From: GCA-2746795 sp963747345
Lineage (GTDB): Bacteria; Chloroflexota; Anaerolineae; Promineifilales; Promineifilaceae
Direction of reading: 5' to 3'
Assembly: GCA_963747345.1 (NCBI GenBank)
Contig: CAVVFA010000008.1
Location: 248,001 to 312,000, forward strand
Length of the DNA stretch: 64,000 nucleotides
In this document: piece after piece, positions 18,474 to 28,538 of the stretch
Numbering within the stretch: position 1 is the first letter of the stretch
Layout of the letters: the number at the start of each line of letters is the position of its first letter
Notes under the pieces: model-generated
What the model was told of the DNA's origin: nothing
Seen by the model: the letters and a program-made list of their open reading frames with translations, nothing else
The model's database searches: none
Made by a program: the position numbers and the translations under genes

Positions 18474-18866
18474 GTGGATAATCAAGAAAAAAACAACGAT
18501 CTGCCTCTGGCACTCATAGTTGAAGATGAAGACCTCTTGGCAGAATTGTTTGCTGTAGCCTTTGAAGAAGCTGGCTACCGAACAGAAACGGCCCGAGACG
18601 GACAACAGGCGCTAGACTTGTTGGAAAACATTACGCCCCATATCGTACTGCTAGATATTCATTTGCCTTATGTTTCGGGTGAAGAAGTTTTTTACGCAAT
18701 GAAAAAAATTGAACGTTTGGCTAAAACCAAAGTCATTATGGCAACGGCCGATGTACGTAAAGCCAAAGAAATGGATGGTAAGGCGGATATGGTGCTGGTG
18801 AAGCCAGTCGGTTTCCGTGATTTGAACACATTGATTGAGGATATGCGCCCATCGTTTGAGCATTAG
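18474..18866 (+). CDS. Single-domain response regulator
   Basis: The 130-residue receiver domain has the acidic pair in 'LIVEDEDLLAE', the phospho-acceptor Asp61 in 'IVLLDIHLPYVSGEE', the switch residue in 'VIMATADVRKAKEM' and Lys in 'VLVKPVGF'. No output domain follows, so it acts by protein contact, as CheY-like regulators do. GTG at 18474 is chosen because AAAGGA lies six bases upstream; ATG two bases earlier is in another frame. The 115-bp repeat ends 18 bases before it, so its promoter or leader includes that element. Confidence 0.9.
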   Translation: MDNQEKNNDLPLALIVEDEDLLAELFAVAFEEAGYRTETARDGQQALDLLENITPHIVLLDIHLPYVSGEEVFYAMKKIERLAKTKVIMATADVRKAKEMDGKADMVLVKPVGFRDLNTLIEDMRPSFEH

Positions 18867-18898
18867 AGTTGTTCCCAAATAACCTGGGTAAATTTTCA

Positions 18899-18965
18899 GG
18901 ACACTGATACTGTTGCACGCTGATAAAACCCCATCAGTGGGCAACAGTATCAGTGTCCCTTTTTT
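18899..18965. terminator. Strong bidirectional terminator
   Basis: An exact 18-bp inverted repeat (GGACACTGATACTGTTGC at 18899-18916 and its complement at 18941-18958) encloses a 24-base loop and is followed by CTTTTTTATT. It lies between the response regulator and the convergent ABC permease, and probably ends both transcripts. Confidence 0.85.
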
Positions 18966-20179
18966 ATTCAGCGCGGAAGCGAATAACGCCGATGGTGAAG
19001 AAGACAATGGCGTAACCGCACAAGATGGCGGCAATAGGCAGAATATCTTGCAAAGCTGCACCGCTGCATGGTGAGGGCGGTGAGTCCTTGCATGGCCCAG
19101 GTGGTGGGCAGAATGTGAACGGCCGTTTGCACCCCAGGCGGAAACAGTTCCAAAGGCCACCAGCAGCCACCCAGCAGCGCCATCGACATACCGAGCATGA
19201 TACTCAGGTTGCTCGCTTGCCCTTCTGTTTTGACAAACGTGCCCAGCATCACCCCAAAAGCGACGGAAGCCAGGCCAAAGGTGACTAGCATCACCGCCAA
19301 GCGCGGCTGGCGAATTGCCCCAGTTGACCTTCATGACAATCGCCCCAAAGACGACAAGCAAAAACATCTGCACCAGCGCCGCGCCGAATTGCCCGGTGAT
19401 GATGCCAGACAGGTATGTGCCACGACCGGTGGGGGCGACGAGCAGGCGGCGCAGCGTGCCGTAGCGCCGTTCAAACGCGAGTAGTCCAGAGGTTCCCAGC
19501 AGCGGAATGAAGACCCAGGTGATGAGCTGTCCCGCTGATTGATGGGCGGCAATGATCATAGTCTACCGCGCTTCGGCAGAGCGGTTTCGGGGACGGTGAT
19601 GAGGATGCGTGTGGGGGTGGAAGCAACGGCCGTTTTTGCCAGTGCTCTGCCCCTGTTTGAAGTAAGCGACTCTTTCGCTCTCGTTGGCAAAGGGCTGTTG
19701 TTGTTCTGCTTGGTGGACGCTGGCCTGGGCAATGGTGAGCGGGCGGCTGAGGGCGTTAACGGCCGTTGTGACCGCTTGCGCCGCAATTTGGGCATCGTTG
19801 TTGTTGGGCTGCTGTTGGAGGGGGAGAACGGCCGTTTCGCCAGCCGCTACCGCTCAGCAAACCCGGATGGAATGAGGAGCAAAGCCGGGGCTTCTTCGTC
19901 GGCAAAGGCGATTTCGGCTTCCGCCAAAGCGTGGGTTTCCACACGGATAGCGTCTGAGGCTTGCAAGCTGTCTAGCAGCAATTGGGACAAGTCGCTTTGG
20001 TCTTCATCGACGACAATCAGCAAAATACGGGAATCTTCGTCGCTGCCCGGGCCACCAAATGCGCCGCCGAGCAGGACAGTAAAAATGATAGGCAGAATCA
20101 AAAAGAAGAGAAGTTCTGATTTACTAGAAAAGCGAATGATGGTGTCTTTCCAAGCGATAGCGGTGATTTTTGAGAACAT
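18964..20179 (-). pseudogene. ABC-2 type permease (first of two), four or more frameshifts
   Basis: Read from 20179, the product starts MFSKITAIAWKDTIIRFSSK with a first membrane helix ('LLFFLILPIIFTVLLGG'), then an extracellular region. It continues piecewise in other frames: 'LITWVFIPLLGTSGLLAFER', 'GTYLSGIITGQFGAALVQMF', 'ASVAFGVMLGTFVKTEGQAS', 'LGGCWWPLELFPPGVQTAVH' and 'ILCGYAIVFFTIGVIRF'. Together these make a normal ABC-2 exporter permease of about 400 residues. At least four shifts (about 19850, 19560, 19300 and 19060) interrupt it. Either the gene is dead or the local consensus is poor. It is third in a minus-strand operon after the ATPase and a sister permease. Confidence 0.7.
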
Positions 20180-20251
20180 GGGTTTTCTCCGAAAAGGTTG
20201 CAAAGTTGCATAGTGGCAAGGCTGCAAGGTGAATGATTTGTATGGTTACTC

Positions 20252-21499
20252 TTACGCGAAGCTGTCTGAACGACGACGAAAAACTGTCACGGAAATGATG
20301 AAAAGGATGATTGCCATGAGGGTCAGGGCGAGCAGGATGGGGATGATGTCGATGAGCGTGCCACCTGTGCCAAGCGTGTCGAAGCCTTGGATGGCCCAGG
20401 CATTGGGCGTGATTTTGCTCAACCAGGAGAGCGGCCCGTCAAAGTTAAGCTGCACAAAACTGCCACCCAGAATGCCAAATAGAAGCATGAGTGCTGTGCC
20501 GTAGCTGCTGACTTGGCCCGGACGGTCGGAAATGGCGGCGATGAGCAAGCCCCAGCCGGTAGCGGCGGCAGCGGTGGCCGCAATGAGCAGTGTCACAGCA
20601 AGCGGGCTTGCCCCAGCGGAGCTGAAAGAGCAAACTGCTGGCGATGATGAGCACGCTGACCTGCGCCGCGCCCGTCAAAAAGATACCGGAGACTTTGCCG
20701 CCCATGACCTGTGTCACAGGAGGTCGGCGAGGTCATGAGCCGCGCCAGCGTGCCATCCTCTTGTTCGGCGAGGATGCTGCGTCCGCCCAGGCTGACGGTG
20801 TACATGAGGAAGGCAACGGCCATGCCGGGGGCGAAGTAGGTGAGCGGGTTGTAGTCGTCGTCGGTGGACGCAGTTGCTGTTTCTTGCTGAATTTCGATTA
20901 GCGGAACCAGTTCAATTGGCGATTGTTGATTGACGATTGACGATTGGGTGGCGGGGCTTAAACGGCCGTTCATCATCATTTGTTGTATCGTCACTTCCAC
21001 CCCCGCCAGCACGGGTGTCCACCTCCGTGACAAAGTCATTGACGATGCTTTGGATGACGCTGGCACTGATGGGGCGGCCTGGATTGCTGTAGACTTCGAT
21101 GGCGACGGCATCTGCGCGTTGCACTGGTCTCTCCGTTGGGGATGATGCTGTTTGTGAAACCCGCCGGGAATGATGACGACGGCCGCGATTTCGTCGTCTT
21201 CGACTTGTTGACGGGCTGTCGTCGGCGGAATTCCCATTTCTGGTTCTAGCAAAGTCTGCCAGGTCATCCTGAAGAAAGAGGTCGGTGAGCGTGTTACCCA
21301 GTTCGCCGCCATCTTCGTTGACGATGACGACAGGAATGTCGGCCAGGCCGGTGCTGCTGTCGTTGTCGGAGAATGCGCCAGTGACGAGGCCCATGCCCAG
21401 GGTGAGCAAAAAGGGTGCGCCCAGCATGAGCAAGAGTGCGCCGGGGTCGCGGAAGATGATGATGAGGTCTTTCCAGGCGATGTTGAGAATTTTTTTCAT
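20252..21499 (-). pseudogene. ABC-2 type permease (second of two), several frameshifts
   Basis: The start at 21499 gives MKKILNIAWKDLIIIFRDPG, paralogous to the N-terminus of the neighbouring permease. A membrane helix and an extracellular domain follow, with 'DDEIAAVVIIPGGF' and 'ADAVAIEVYSNPGRPISAS' in different frames. The C-terminal membrane half comes as 'RSILAEQEDGTLARLM', 'VMGGKVSGIFLTGAAQVSVL' and an intact last frame with 'GQVSSYGTALMLLFGILGGS' ending 'RRRSDSFA' at 20252. I count about five or six shifts in 1.25 kb. The pair of paralogous permeases presumably forms a heterodimeric exporter with the ATPase at 21578-22528. The substrate is unknown. Confidence 0.7.
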
Positions 21500-21514
21500 G
21501 GGAGAATCCTTCGG

Positions 21515-21569
21515 GAGATTGGAGATTAGAGATTGAAGATGATTACCAATCTCCAATCTCTAATCTCCA
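21515..21569. repeat. Intergenic hairpin of AGATTGG/CCAATCT units
   Basis: GGAGATTGGAGATTAGAGATT on the left (one unit shorter than the full arm) pairs with AATCTCCAATCTCTAATCTCC on the right around a short GAAGATGATTACC loop; arms are given in part. It lies between the ABC ATPase and its permease. Sister hairpins occur at 35843-35906, 41466-41525 and 48567-48621. Confidence 0.75.
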
Positions 21570-21577
21570 AATGCTTT

Positions 21578-22528
21578 TTAACTATCCCGCAGTCCGCGCC
21601 CTGTCAGGTGCAGGAAGACGGCTTCGAGGTTGGGTTCTTCGATGTCGATAGAACGGATTTGCAGGCCGAGGCTGTTGGCTTTGGAGACCACGCCGGAGAG
21701 AACGGCCGTTGCTTCTGTGACGCTGAGGACGAGTTCGTCGTTAACGGCCGTTGTCGTCAGCACCCCGTCAATTTCTGTGAACAGGGTGGCATCGCCGTTG
21801 GCTTGATGCCCTTCGCCAAAGTGCAGACGCAGCGTTTCTTGCTCGCCGACCAGCTTCTTCAGTTCGTCTTGCGTGCCGAGGGCGATGAGTTTGCCGTTGT
21901 CGATGATGCCCACACGGTCGGAGAGTTCTTCTGCTTCTTCCATGTAGTGGGTGGTGTAGAGCACCGTCATGCCCTGGTCGCGCAGCTCTTTGACCATGTC
22001 AAGAATGCGGCGGCGGCTCTGCGGGTCGATGCCCACTGTCGGTTCGTCCATGAAGAGCAGTTGGGGCTTGTGCAGCAGGCCAGCAGCGATGTTGATGCGC
22101 CGTTTCATGCCGCCGGAGAAGTTTTTGACTTTGTCGTCGGCGCGGTCGGTGAGGTTGACTTGCTCCAGCACTTCGTCGATGCGGGCTTTGAGCGCTTTGC
22201 CGCCCATGTCGTACATGCGTCCCCAAAAGGCGAGGTTTTGGCGGGCGGTTAAATCTTCGTACAGCGCAATTTCTTGCGGCACGATGCCGATGACCTGCCG
22301 CACCTGTGTGCTTTCTTGGGGGATGGTATGGTTGTCGATAACGGCCGTTCCCCCACTCGGATCAAGCAAACAACTGAGCATGGAAATGGTGGTCGTTTTG
22401 CCAGCGCCATTTGGGCCGAGCAGGCTAAAAATCTCCCCGCGCAGCACGCTGAAGGAGATGCCTTTGACGGCTTCAAAGTCGCCGTAGCTTTTTCTAAGGT
22501 CTTTTGTGGTTAAGATGGATTCAGACAT
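21578..22528 (-). CDS. ABC-2 exporter ATP-binding protein
   Basis: The 316-residue ATPase has Walker A 'GPNGAGKTTTISML' near residue 36, the Q-loop near 'GIVPQEIALYEDL', signature 'NFSGGMKRRI' near 138, Walker B 'LLFMDEPTVGIDP' near 158 and the switch His in 'TTHYMEEAEEL'. A C-terminal extension of about 90 residues ends 'NLEAVFLHLTGRGLRDS', usual for drug or lipid exporters of this class. The internal start MSES at 22528 is preferred. It is first in a minus-strand operon with two permeases and is itself intact. Confidence 0.92.
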   Translation of the reverse strand: MSESILTTKDLRKSYGDFEAVKGISFSVLRGEIFSLLGPNGAGKTTTISMLSCLLDPSGGTAVIDNHTIPQESTQVRQVIGIVPQEIALYEDLTARQNLAFWGRMYDMGGKALKARIDEVLEQVNLTDRADDKVKNFSGGMKRRINIAAGLLHKPQLLFMDEPTVGIDPQSRRRILDMVKELRDQGMTVLYTTHYMEEAEELSDRVGIIDNGKLIALGTQDELKKLVGEQETLRLHFGEGHQANGDATLFTEIDGVLTTTAVNDELVLSVTEATAVLSGVVSKANSLGLQIRSIDIEEPNLEAVFLHLTGRGLRDS

Positions 22529-22672
22529 AGGTTTCCTCAACTATGATTCATGATGGGTATTACGCTTGAACTTGATAGGTGAAGTATAGGAGAAAGTAGG
22601 GCGGGGATGATGTGCCGATGGTCATGAACAGGTCATGTAAGCGGATATGACCTGTCATCAATGACAAAAAAC

Positions 22673-22703
22673 AAAAAATCCTGAGCAATCTCAGGATTTT
22701 TTG
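22673..22703 (-). terminator. Rho-independent terminator
   Basis: AAAAAATCCTGAG-CAAT-CTCAGGATTTTTT is a 13-base stem with A and T tails, able to act on both strands. It lies downstream of the minus-strand surface-protein gene and upstream of the ABC ATPase gene. A second hairpin, AGGTCAT...ATGACCT (about 22630-22652), lies beside it. Confidence 0.8.
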
Positions 22704-22778
22704 TTTCAAGATGATTTTGATAGATGCTGCGCGTCCGCACGCCGGTGTGCAAACTCAGCATTTTTAAGACGTGACGTA

Positions 22779-24635
22779 TTAACCCTCATTTTTATTATGA
22801 CGTAATCCACTGCTCGCCACGGCGACAAACGTCACCACAAGGAAACCTATAAATGCGAATACAAGCAAATCTCTGCTGTTTGTATGGGCGGAGAAAGATT
22901 CTAACGAAACGGCCGTGGGCGTTGAGCAGCCAGGGAACGTAATGGCATTGGCATTGTTGAAGGTTAAATTTGTGCCACCCGGATACCCTTTTGTGGCCCC
23001 ATTTGGCGGCATGTTTGCCATTGCTGTGCTACCTGTTATGCCATTGTCGCCACCCAAAACTGTGTTTAGGAGGCTGCCACTGTTAGAAGCTGCGGCAATA
23101 TAACCACCACCACCGCCACCACCCGGCCCCATGGCCTCAAAAGCAAAAGGACTAGCCAACTGACGTTGATCACCGCCGGTTCCGCCATTTGCAGAAACGG
23201 TTAGCGTGCCTGTTGAAAGCGTTTTTGTTTTCAAGACAATGGTACCGCCACCACCACCGCCTCCCGCTCCATCATCAAAAGCATTCGTTGTATCTGCTGC
23301 ATCATTTCCATTGCTTAGAATGCTGCCACTGCCTGATGTGTTTTCCGCGATGAGAATGGCAAGCCCCCCGCCTTTGCCACCGGGTGTTGCTGCTAAATTA
23401 TTACCGTCGCCAGAACCACCGCCACCACCTAAAAAGAGGCTAGAGCTTGGGTTGTTGTTTAATGGACGCCCCCCTAAACCACCAATCTGACAACGGCCGT
23501 CTAAATAGCTTTTATCGCCAGCACTCGGTTCCCGCCAAGAAAAATTATTATTAATATCTTTTTCGCATGGCTTAACAACAGTTTCATCCCTATCAATGTC
23601 TGAAAAGCTGTAACCACCACGTCCCCCACCTGCTCCACCTTGGAAATAGGTAGGAACTGCATTACTTCCATCGTCAATGCCATCATCTAAATCCCAGGCA
23701 GCGGCATAAATATCCGTACTGGCTACAAAGCCATGACCATCATTCCAGGTGCCACTACCAGCGTAGCCATTTGCGCCACCGCCACCACCAGCATTATGCG
23801 TATTACCGCCACCACCACCATTCGCAGGCGCACCTCTACCTAAACTGCCAAAATTGGTTTCATAAACAGTTTGATATCCCAGTATGCTTTCCCCTTTATT
23901 ACCCCCAATACCAAAATTGCCAGAAGTCCATATGCCCCGATAGATGAGTGTATACGCCCCAAATTGATTGAATACCGCGCCCCCTCTAAAACCCATGCCA
24001 GAGGTGTCAATCTCGCCATTAACAACAAGATCATACCGGACATGTAACGCAACAATACCACCTTTACTTCCATCCCAAGGAACAGATGTGACGACAGCCC
24101 CATTGTTAATAGTAAGGTCCGTATATTGTGGTACCCGAACCACCTGCACATGCCCATTGGTTGGATTGTAGGTATTACTAATACCATTACAAGAGTAAGG
24201 AAGGGCATTGCTAGTATCAACTGTAATGTCATTTCCAGAAACAGATGCCACAACAGCAAACTCATAGTGACCAGCATCCCCATATGTAAACGCACCATAA
24301 GTAGCGTTGTTACTAGCGTCGGCAAACAATGCTCCTTGCGCTTGATAAATTAAAATCAAGTCTCCAGGAGATAAATCCTCGTTCGCAAAATGCCCAGCCG
24401 CATTATCTTTGAGATCCGCGATATTCCCGACGGTGATCGTGTTCACCGTGATAGCTGACACAGTAGCATAGCGATTTAGAACGACTGTGCCTGCGGGAAC
24501 GGTGCGAGGGCCATCAACGCCAACAGCCGCCTGCACTGGCGTTGGGACCATCAGGAATAAAGCGCTTAATGAGCATAAAAGAAGTACTGTCAGGCGAATT
24601 AGGTGGGAATGATAAATAATGATGTGCAAATTCAT
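22779..24635 (-). CDS. Secreted glycine-rich surface protein with C-terminal membrane anchor
   Basis: The 618-residue product has an N-terminal signal peptide (hydrophobic 'LTVLLLCSLSALFLMV' then 'VQA' near residue 36) and a C-terminal helix 'DLLVFAFIGFLVVTFVAVAS' followed by basic 'RHNKNEG', suggesting cell-surface anchoring. The middle begins with a beta-rich domain ('LSPGDLILIYQAQGALF', 'VVNGEIDTSGMGFRGG') resembling the repetitive surface proteins of gliding bacteria. It then becomes very Gly-rich, with runs such as 'APANGGGGGNTHNAGGGGGA'. Function is unknown; adhesion or sheath formation is possible. It is an isolated minus-strand gene with terminator sequence downstream. Confidence 0.75.
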   Translation of the reverse strand: MNLHIIIYHSHLIRLTVLLLCSLSALFLMVPTPVQAAVGVDGPRTVPAGTVVLNRYATVSAITVNTITVGNIADLKDNAAGHFANEDLSPGDLILIYQAQGALFADASNNATYGAFTYGDAGHYEFAVVASVSGNDITVDTSNALPYSCNGISNTYNPTNGHVQVVRVPQYTDLTINNGAVVTSVPWDGSKGGIVALHVRYDLVVNGEIDTSGMGFRGGAVFNQFGAYTLIYRGIWTSGNFGIGGNKGESILGYQTVYETNFGSLGRGAPANGGGGGNTHNAGGGGGANGYAGSGTWNDGHGFVASTDIYAAAWDLDDGIDDGSNAVPTYFQGGAGGGRGGYSFSDIDRDETVVKPCEKDINNNFSWREPSAGDKSYLDGRCQIGGLGGRPLNNNPSSSLFLGGGGGSGDGNNLAATPGGKGGGLAILIAENTSGSGSILSNGNDAADTTNAFDDGAGGGGGGGTIVLKTKTLSTGTLTVSANGGTGGDQRQLASPFAFEAMGPGGGGGGGYIAAASNSGSLLNTVLGGDNGITGSTAMANMPPNGATKGYPGGTNLTFNNANAITFPGCSTPTAVSLESFSAHTNSRDLLVFAFIGFLVVTFVAVASSGLRHNKNEG

Positions 24636-24945
24636 ACAAATCCTGCTCTGTTTTTTATTGATTTTTTATGAGCAACCGAGTTGCTCACAACCTTAGGATA
24701 TAGCTAAATTTTCTTTCTTTGCGGCTTACAAGGAGGCAGGTGTCTGGTGTGCCTGCTGAAGAACTGAGATCGGCGATTGACGATTAACGACTTGACCACC
24801 CACTTATTTCTAAGCCCTTACGGGAAGAAATCGGAGGGCATGATACACTGGTGGGGAATCATGCCGCAAGCAGATTCTTAAGATGAAAAGGATAGCGTAA
24901 AGTAAGTATGTTGGGATTAATTTTGTATGACTATAATGAGGTTTT
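24636..24945. other. Divergent intergenic region before the PIG-L gene
   Basis: These 310 bases hold no gene. TATAAT at 24932-24937 lies directly before the GAGG ribosome site of the PIG-L gene. A short GATTGACGATTAACGACTTG repeat lies near 24774. A similar GACGATTGACGATT run occurs inside the permease gene near 20930. Confidence 0.45.
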
Positions 24946-25791
24946 ATGAGTAGTTTATCATTTCGGTTATGGTTGCGTGACCGCTATCGGCGGAAATTGG
25001 AGCAAGTTACTGAAAATCCAGAAACGGCCGTTTTGCAACAATCAGCTCTCGTATTTGCACCCCATCAGGATGATGAGACGTTGGGTTGTGGCGGCACTAT
25101 TTTGAAGAAAACGGCCGTTGGGGCCAATGTGCAGCTCGTTTTTATGACAGACGGCCGTTCCTCCCATGCCCACCTCATGCCACCTGACGACCTGGCCGCC
25201 AGACGCGCCCAAGAAGCCACAGCCGCCGCCGAAAAGCTAGGTATTCCCGCACAGTCCGTCCACTTTCTCGGTTTCACCGATGGCATGTTACATACCGTCG
25301 CGGATGAAGCACGAGCGGCAGTGCTGGCTCTGCTTCAAGCACATCAACCCGCGCAAATTTATGTTCCCTATCGCAAAGAGCCGCCCTCAGACCATGTTGC
25401 CACCCATACCGCCGTTTTGGCCGCCTTAAACGATTATGCCGCTGCTGTTACCATCTATGAATATCCAATCTGGTATTGGTATCATTGGCCGTGGGTCAAA
25501 TTCCCACAAAAAACACAAGGCGCGTCGCGTTCCGTGTTAAAAAATAGTGTCTACACTCACCTGGGTTTACGTTTCATGCACAATTTTCAATATGGTGTAT
25601 ACGTAGGCGATGTGCTGGAACAAAAGCGCGTCGCCTTAGCCCAACATCAATCCCAAATGGAGCAATTACTGCCAGACCCACGCTGGTTAACCCTTCACGA
25701 CGTCGCAGACGGTGATTTTTTATCTTGTTTTTTTCAAGAAATGGAATTATTCCATTGCTACCGCTATGCGAATGATACTGAGGAGTTATAA
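24946..25791 (+). CDS. PIG-L family deacetylase (LmbE-like)
   Basis: The 281-residue protein carries the zinc-binding motif 'APHQDDETLGCGG' (residues 38-50, His40, Asp42, Asp43) and the second ligand motif 'PPSDHVATH' near 145-153. PIG-L/LmbE enzymes remove acetyl groups from N-acetylglucosaminyl conjugates in glycolipid, mycothiol or antibiotic pathways; this member's substrate is not evident. The stop is two bases before the next start at 25794, and envelope and glycan genes follow, so action on a surface glycan is a reasonable inference. Three palindromes lie in the first 210 bases. Confidence 0.88.
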   Translation: MSSLSFRLWLRDRYRRKLEQVTENPETAVLQQSALVFAPHQDDETLGCGGTILKKTAVGANVQLVFMTDGRSSHAHLMPPDDLAARRAQEATAAAEKLGIPAQSVHFLGFTDGMLHTVADEARAAVLALLQAHQPAQIYVPYRKEPPSDHVATHTAVLAALNDYAAAVTIYEYPIWYWYHWPWVKFPQKTQGASRSVLKNSVYTHLGLRFMHNFQYGVYVGDVLEQKRVALAQHQSQMEQLLPDPRWLTLHDVADGDFLSCFFQEMELFHCYRYANDTEEL

Positions 25792-25793
25792 GC

Positions 25794-28160
25794 GTGATTA
25801 AATTAAATCGTGTGATCATATCAATGATTATTATCGTTGTTTTGGGAACCGTATTGACAATAGGTTGTCTGGGAAGTGCGGCTCCCATCCAGCAGATTGA
25901 AGCACAAGTGACTCAGGTCATTTCTTCCTCTGAGTCAAGTTCATCTATTCCTTTTGACTACACCGAAATTGACGATACAGCAGGTGACATCAAGCTGGTC
26001 GGAGATATTGATTTAGATGGCTTTCCCGATTTAATCATTGGCGGCATGGGGGATTCTGTGAATCCCGCAGAACCAATGACTTGGTACGAATATCCAGACT
26101 GGACACCCCACCAAATCGCCGTAGCAAATGCGGAGTTTACAACTGATGGGGCGTTAGGTGATGTCGATGGTGATGACGACCTGGATATCGTCGTTCCTGA
26201 TGGGAGTGGCACGGACAATCTGCTCTGGTTTGAGAACCCTTTGCCCGGCGGCGACCCGACTGTAGCGGCACAATGGACACGCCATGTCGTCGGCTCGGGC
26301 AGCAGTTGGGTTAAAGATGTGGAACTGGCCGATTTTGATGAGAACGGCCGTTTAGACATCGCCTTCCGCACCGAAAACAAAGCAGGCATATTCTTTCAGA
26401 CCAGTGCTAATAACTGGTCAGAGACAACCTTGTCGGGCGTTGAGTTAGGGAACGAAGGGATGGCAAGCGGCGACATCAATGGCGATGACGCGGTGGATCT
26501 GGTGCTGCGTGGCACCTGGGTAAAAAATCCAACAGGTGCTGCGGCGCAAACGGCCGTTAACTGGGTTGAATACACCATCGGCACAGCAAACTCAGATTTC
26601 AAAGCACTGGTCGTCGATTTGAATCAGGATGACCAGAATGATGTCCTCTTCTCCAGCTCCGAAAACACAGCCGATGTAGACTGGTGGACACCAACCAGCG
26701 GTGATCCGACTGGCGCGTGGACGAAACATACCATCCGCCCCTCCGTAGAAAGGTCCCACACCTTGCAAGCCGCCGACATGGATTTGGATGGAGACATTGA
26801 TGTGGTATTGGCTCAAATGCATATCTCATCCGCCCAAGAAATCATGATTATGGAGAATCTCAATGGCGACGCCCTGTCGTGGCAAAAAGAAGTCGTCGCC
26901 ACCGGGGGCATTCACAACGGCGTCGTGGCGGACGTAGGCAACGATGGTGACTTTGACATTTATGGCGCAAACTGGACGGGCAACCCGCCCGTGAAACTGT
27001 GGGAAAACCAACTTGATAAATTCGCGGGTGTAAGGAATTGGACATACAAACAGGTGACTGCCGCTCATGCCCAAACCTTTGGCCTCGCCTTCGGTAATGT
27101 AGACGGAGACACGCAACAAGACATCATTTCAGGGCGTTATTGGTATCGCAATCCCGGCGGCGACATGCTGGGAAACTGGGTGCAAAGTGAACTGCCTAGT
27201 GGCATGGAAGCGGCCCTGGTTCTAGACGTAGATGGTGACAATTCCCTGGATATTATTGCCCAGAAAAACGAATCTGATATTGCCCTTTATTGGCTAGAAC
27301 CAACAAATGCGACTGGCACAACCTGGAACAGCACATTGATCGGCACAGTAGATCGTGCCAGCCACGACTTGGGCGCACAAGGCTATCATACGGGACAAAT
27401 CGAAGCGGGTGGCAAAGAAGAAATAGCATTCAGCAGCGGCAACGGCATCTACTATTTCCGCATACCAGCTGATCCGACGGCCGGAAATTGGCCGCGTGTG
27501 CATATAAACGGCAACCCGTCTGATGAAGGGTTTGCGTTGGGCGACATCGACAAGGATAACGACATAGATGTGGCAGCAACCACGGGCGATTCTAAACGTG
27601 TGGAGTGGTATCAGAACCCAGGCAATGGCTCGGCGGACTGGACGGCCGTTCACATTGGTGATTTCTCTGATGCCGTCTATCCAGATCGCACAGGGCTAGG
27701 CGATTTTAATGGTAACGGCCGTTTAGACATCGTAGTCACCGAAGAAAACGGCCTGAACACAGGCGCGGAAACCTATTGGTGGGAACAGCCCGCCGACCCG
27801 TTGGCTGGCAATTGGGTACGCCATTTGGTAACAACCCAGGCCACGACAAACAGTCTGGATGTCGCCGATTTGGATCAGAATGGATCGCCGGATATCGTCT
27901 TGGCCGAGCATCGTGGCGACAAGCGCGTATCCCTATGGCTCAATGATGGCAGCGGCAGCTTCTCCCCCTATATTGTTGACACAGGCAAAGAAAGCCACCT
28001 CGGCGGGCGCACTGTCGATTTAGACCAGGACGGCGATTTAGACATCGTTAGTATTGCCTTTGATAGCCCCAATATGGTGCATTTATGGCGCAACGATGCC
28101 CCGCACATCCAGCCCCCCACGCTGACACCAGAAGCCTATTTGCCTTTAATTACCCAATAG
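25794..28160 (+). CDS. VCBS/FG-GAP repeat lipoprotein
   Basis: The GTG start at 25794 gives a lipoprotein signal, 'IVVLGTVLTIGCLGS', with lipid-acceptor Cys25. The remainder of the 788 residues is a series of beta-propeller FG-GAP/VCBS repeats with calcium-binding Asp loops such as 'GDVDGDDDLDIVVPDGSGTD', 'ADFDENGRLDIAF', 'ADMDLDGDIDVVLA' and 'VDLDQDGDLDIVSI'. Such proteins are exported, calcium-stabilised scaffolds for adhesion or carbohydrate binding. It ends 'PPTLTPEAYLPLITQ', a tail common in secreted Chloroflexota proteins. It starts two bases after the PIG-L stop, implying one transcript. Confidence 0.85.
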   Translation: MIKLNRVIISMIIIVVLGTVLTIGCLGSAAPIQQIEAQVTQVISSSESSSSIPFDYTEIDDTAGDIKLVGDIDLDGFPDLIIGGMGDSVNPAEPMTWYEYPDWTPHQIAVANAEFTTDGALGDVDGDDDLDIVVPDGSGTDNLLWFENPLPGGDPTVAAQWTRHVVGSGSSWVKDVELADFDENGRLDIAFRTENKAGIFFQTSANNWSETTLSGVELGNEGMASGDINGDDAVDLVLRGTWVKNPTGAAAQTAVNWVEYTIGTANSDFKALVVDLNQDDQNDVLFSSSENTADVDWWTPTSGDPTGAWTKHTIRPSVERSHTLQAADMDLDGDIDVVLAQMHISSAQEIMIMENLNGDALSWQKEVVATGGIHNGVVADVGNDGDFDIYGANWTGNPPVKLWENQLDKFAGVRNWTYKQVTAAHAQTFGLAFGNVDGDTQQDIISGRYWYRNPGGDMLGNWVQSELPSGMEAALVLDVDGDNSLDIIAQKNESDIALYWLEPTNATGTTWNSTLIGTVDRASHDLGAQGYHTGQIEAGGKEEIAFSSGNGIYYFRIPADPTAGNWPRVHINGNPSDEGFALGDIDKDNDIDVAATTGDSKRVEWYQNPGNGSADWTAVHIGDFSDAVYPDRTGLGDFNGNGRLDIVVTEENGLNTGAETYWWEQPADPLAGNWVRHLVTTQATTNSLDVADLDQNGSPDIVLAEHRGDKRVSLWLNDGSGSFSPYIVDTGKESHLGGRTVDLDQDGDLDIVSIAFDSPNMVHLWRNDAPHIQPPTLTPEAYLPLITQ

Positions 28161-28255
28161 GCGGCAACTGAGAACAACGAATGAAAATAAAAAATGAATT
28201 TCTCTCTGGCAGGCTTCATTCGTTTTTTTCTAACATTGACTGGACTCACCCTAAA

Positions 28256-28370
28256 ATAGGTAAAAGCGGGAAAGTTTTTGGAAATAAAATTGTGCAAAAC
28301 CCGCTTTTCCTTGAAGGAAACCACAATTTTGCGTGTTGGTGATTTTAAGAACTTTTTGTGGTTTACCTAA
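28256..28370 (-). repeat. 115-bp structured repeat, copy 2
   Basis: Inverted relative to copy 1. It reads TAGGTAAAAGCGGG at the left and GTGGTTTACCTAA at the right, with only a few base differences from the other copies. It lies about 95 bases after the VCBS gene, in a 378-base gap (28161-28538). The rest of that gap holds a GGCATGGTTCA / TGAACCATGCC inverted repeat (28373-28439) and one AATCTCCAATCTCTAATCTC unit (28482-28501). Confidence 0.88.
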
Positions 28371-28538
28371 GTGGCATGGTTCATTCTATGACTAATCCAT
28401 CTTTACAATTTTGGGGTGTAAAGCTTTTTGAACCATGCCAAATAAGTTTTATTACTTAATCAGCAGGATTGGTCGAGCCTTCAATCTCCAATCTCTAATC
28501 TCTTGTACTTTTGAAATAGCAATAAATCAGGATGAAGC

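Noticed and set aside
21533..22252. Plus-strand open frame of 239 codons opposite the ABC ATPase
   Set aside because: The ATPase on the minus strand has every ABC motif; the opposite frame has none and begins within an intergenic repeat.
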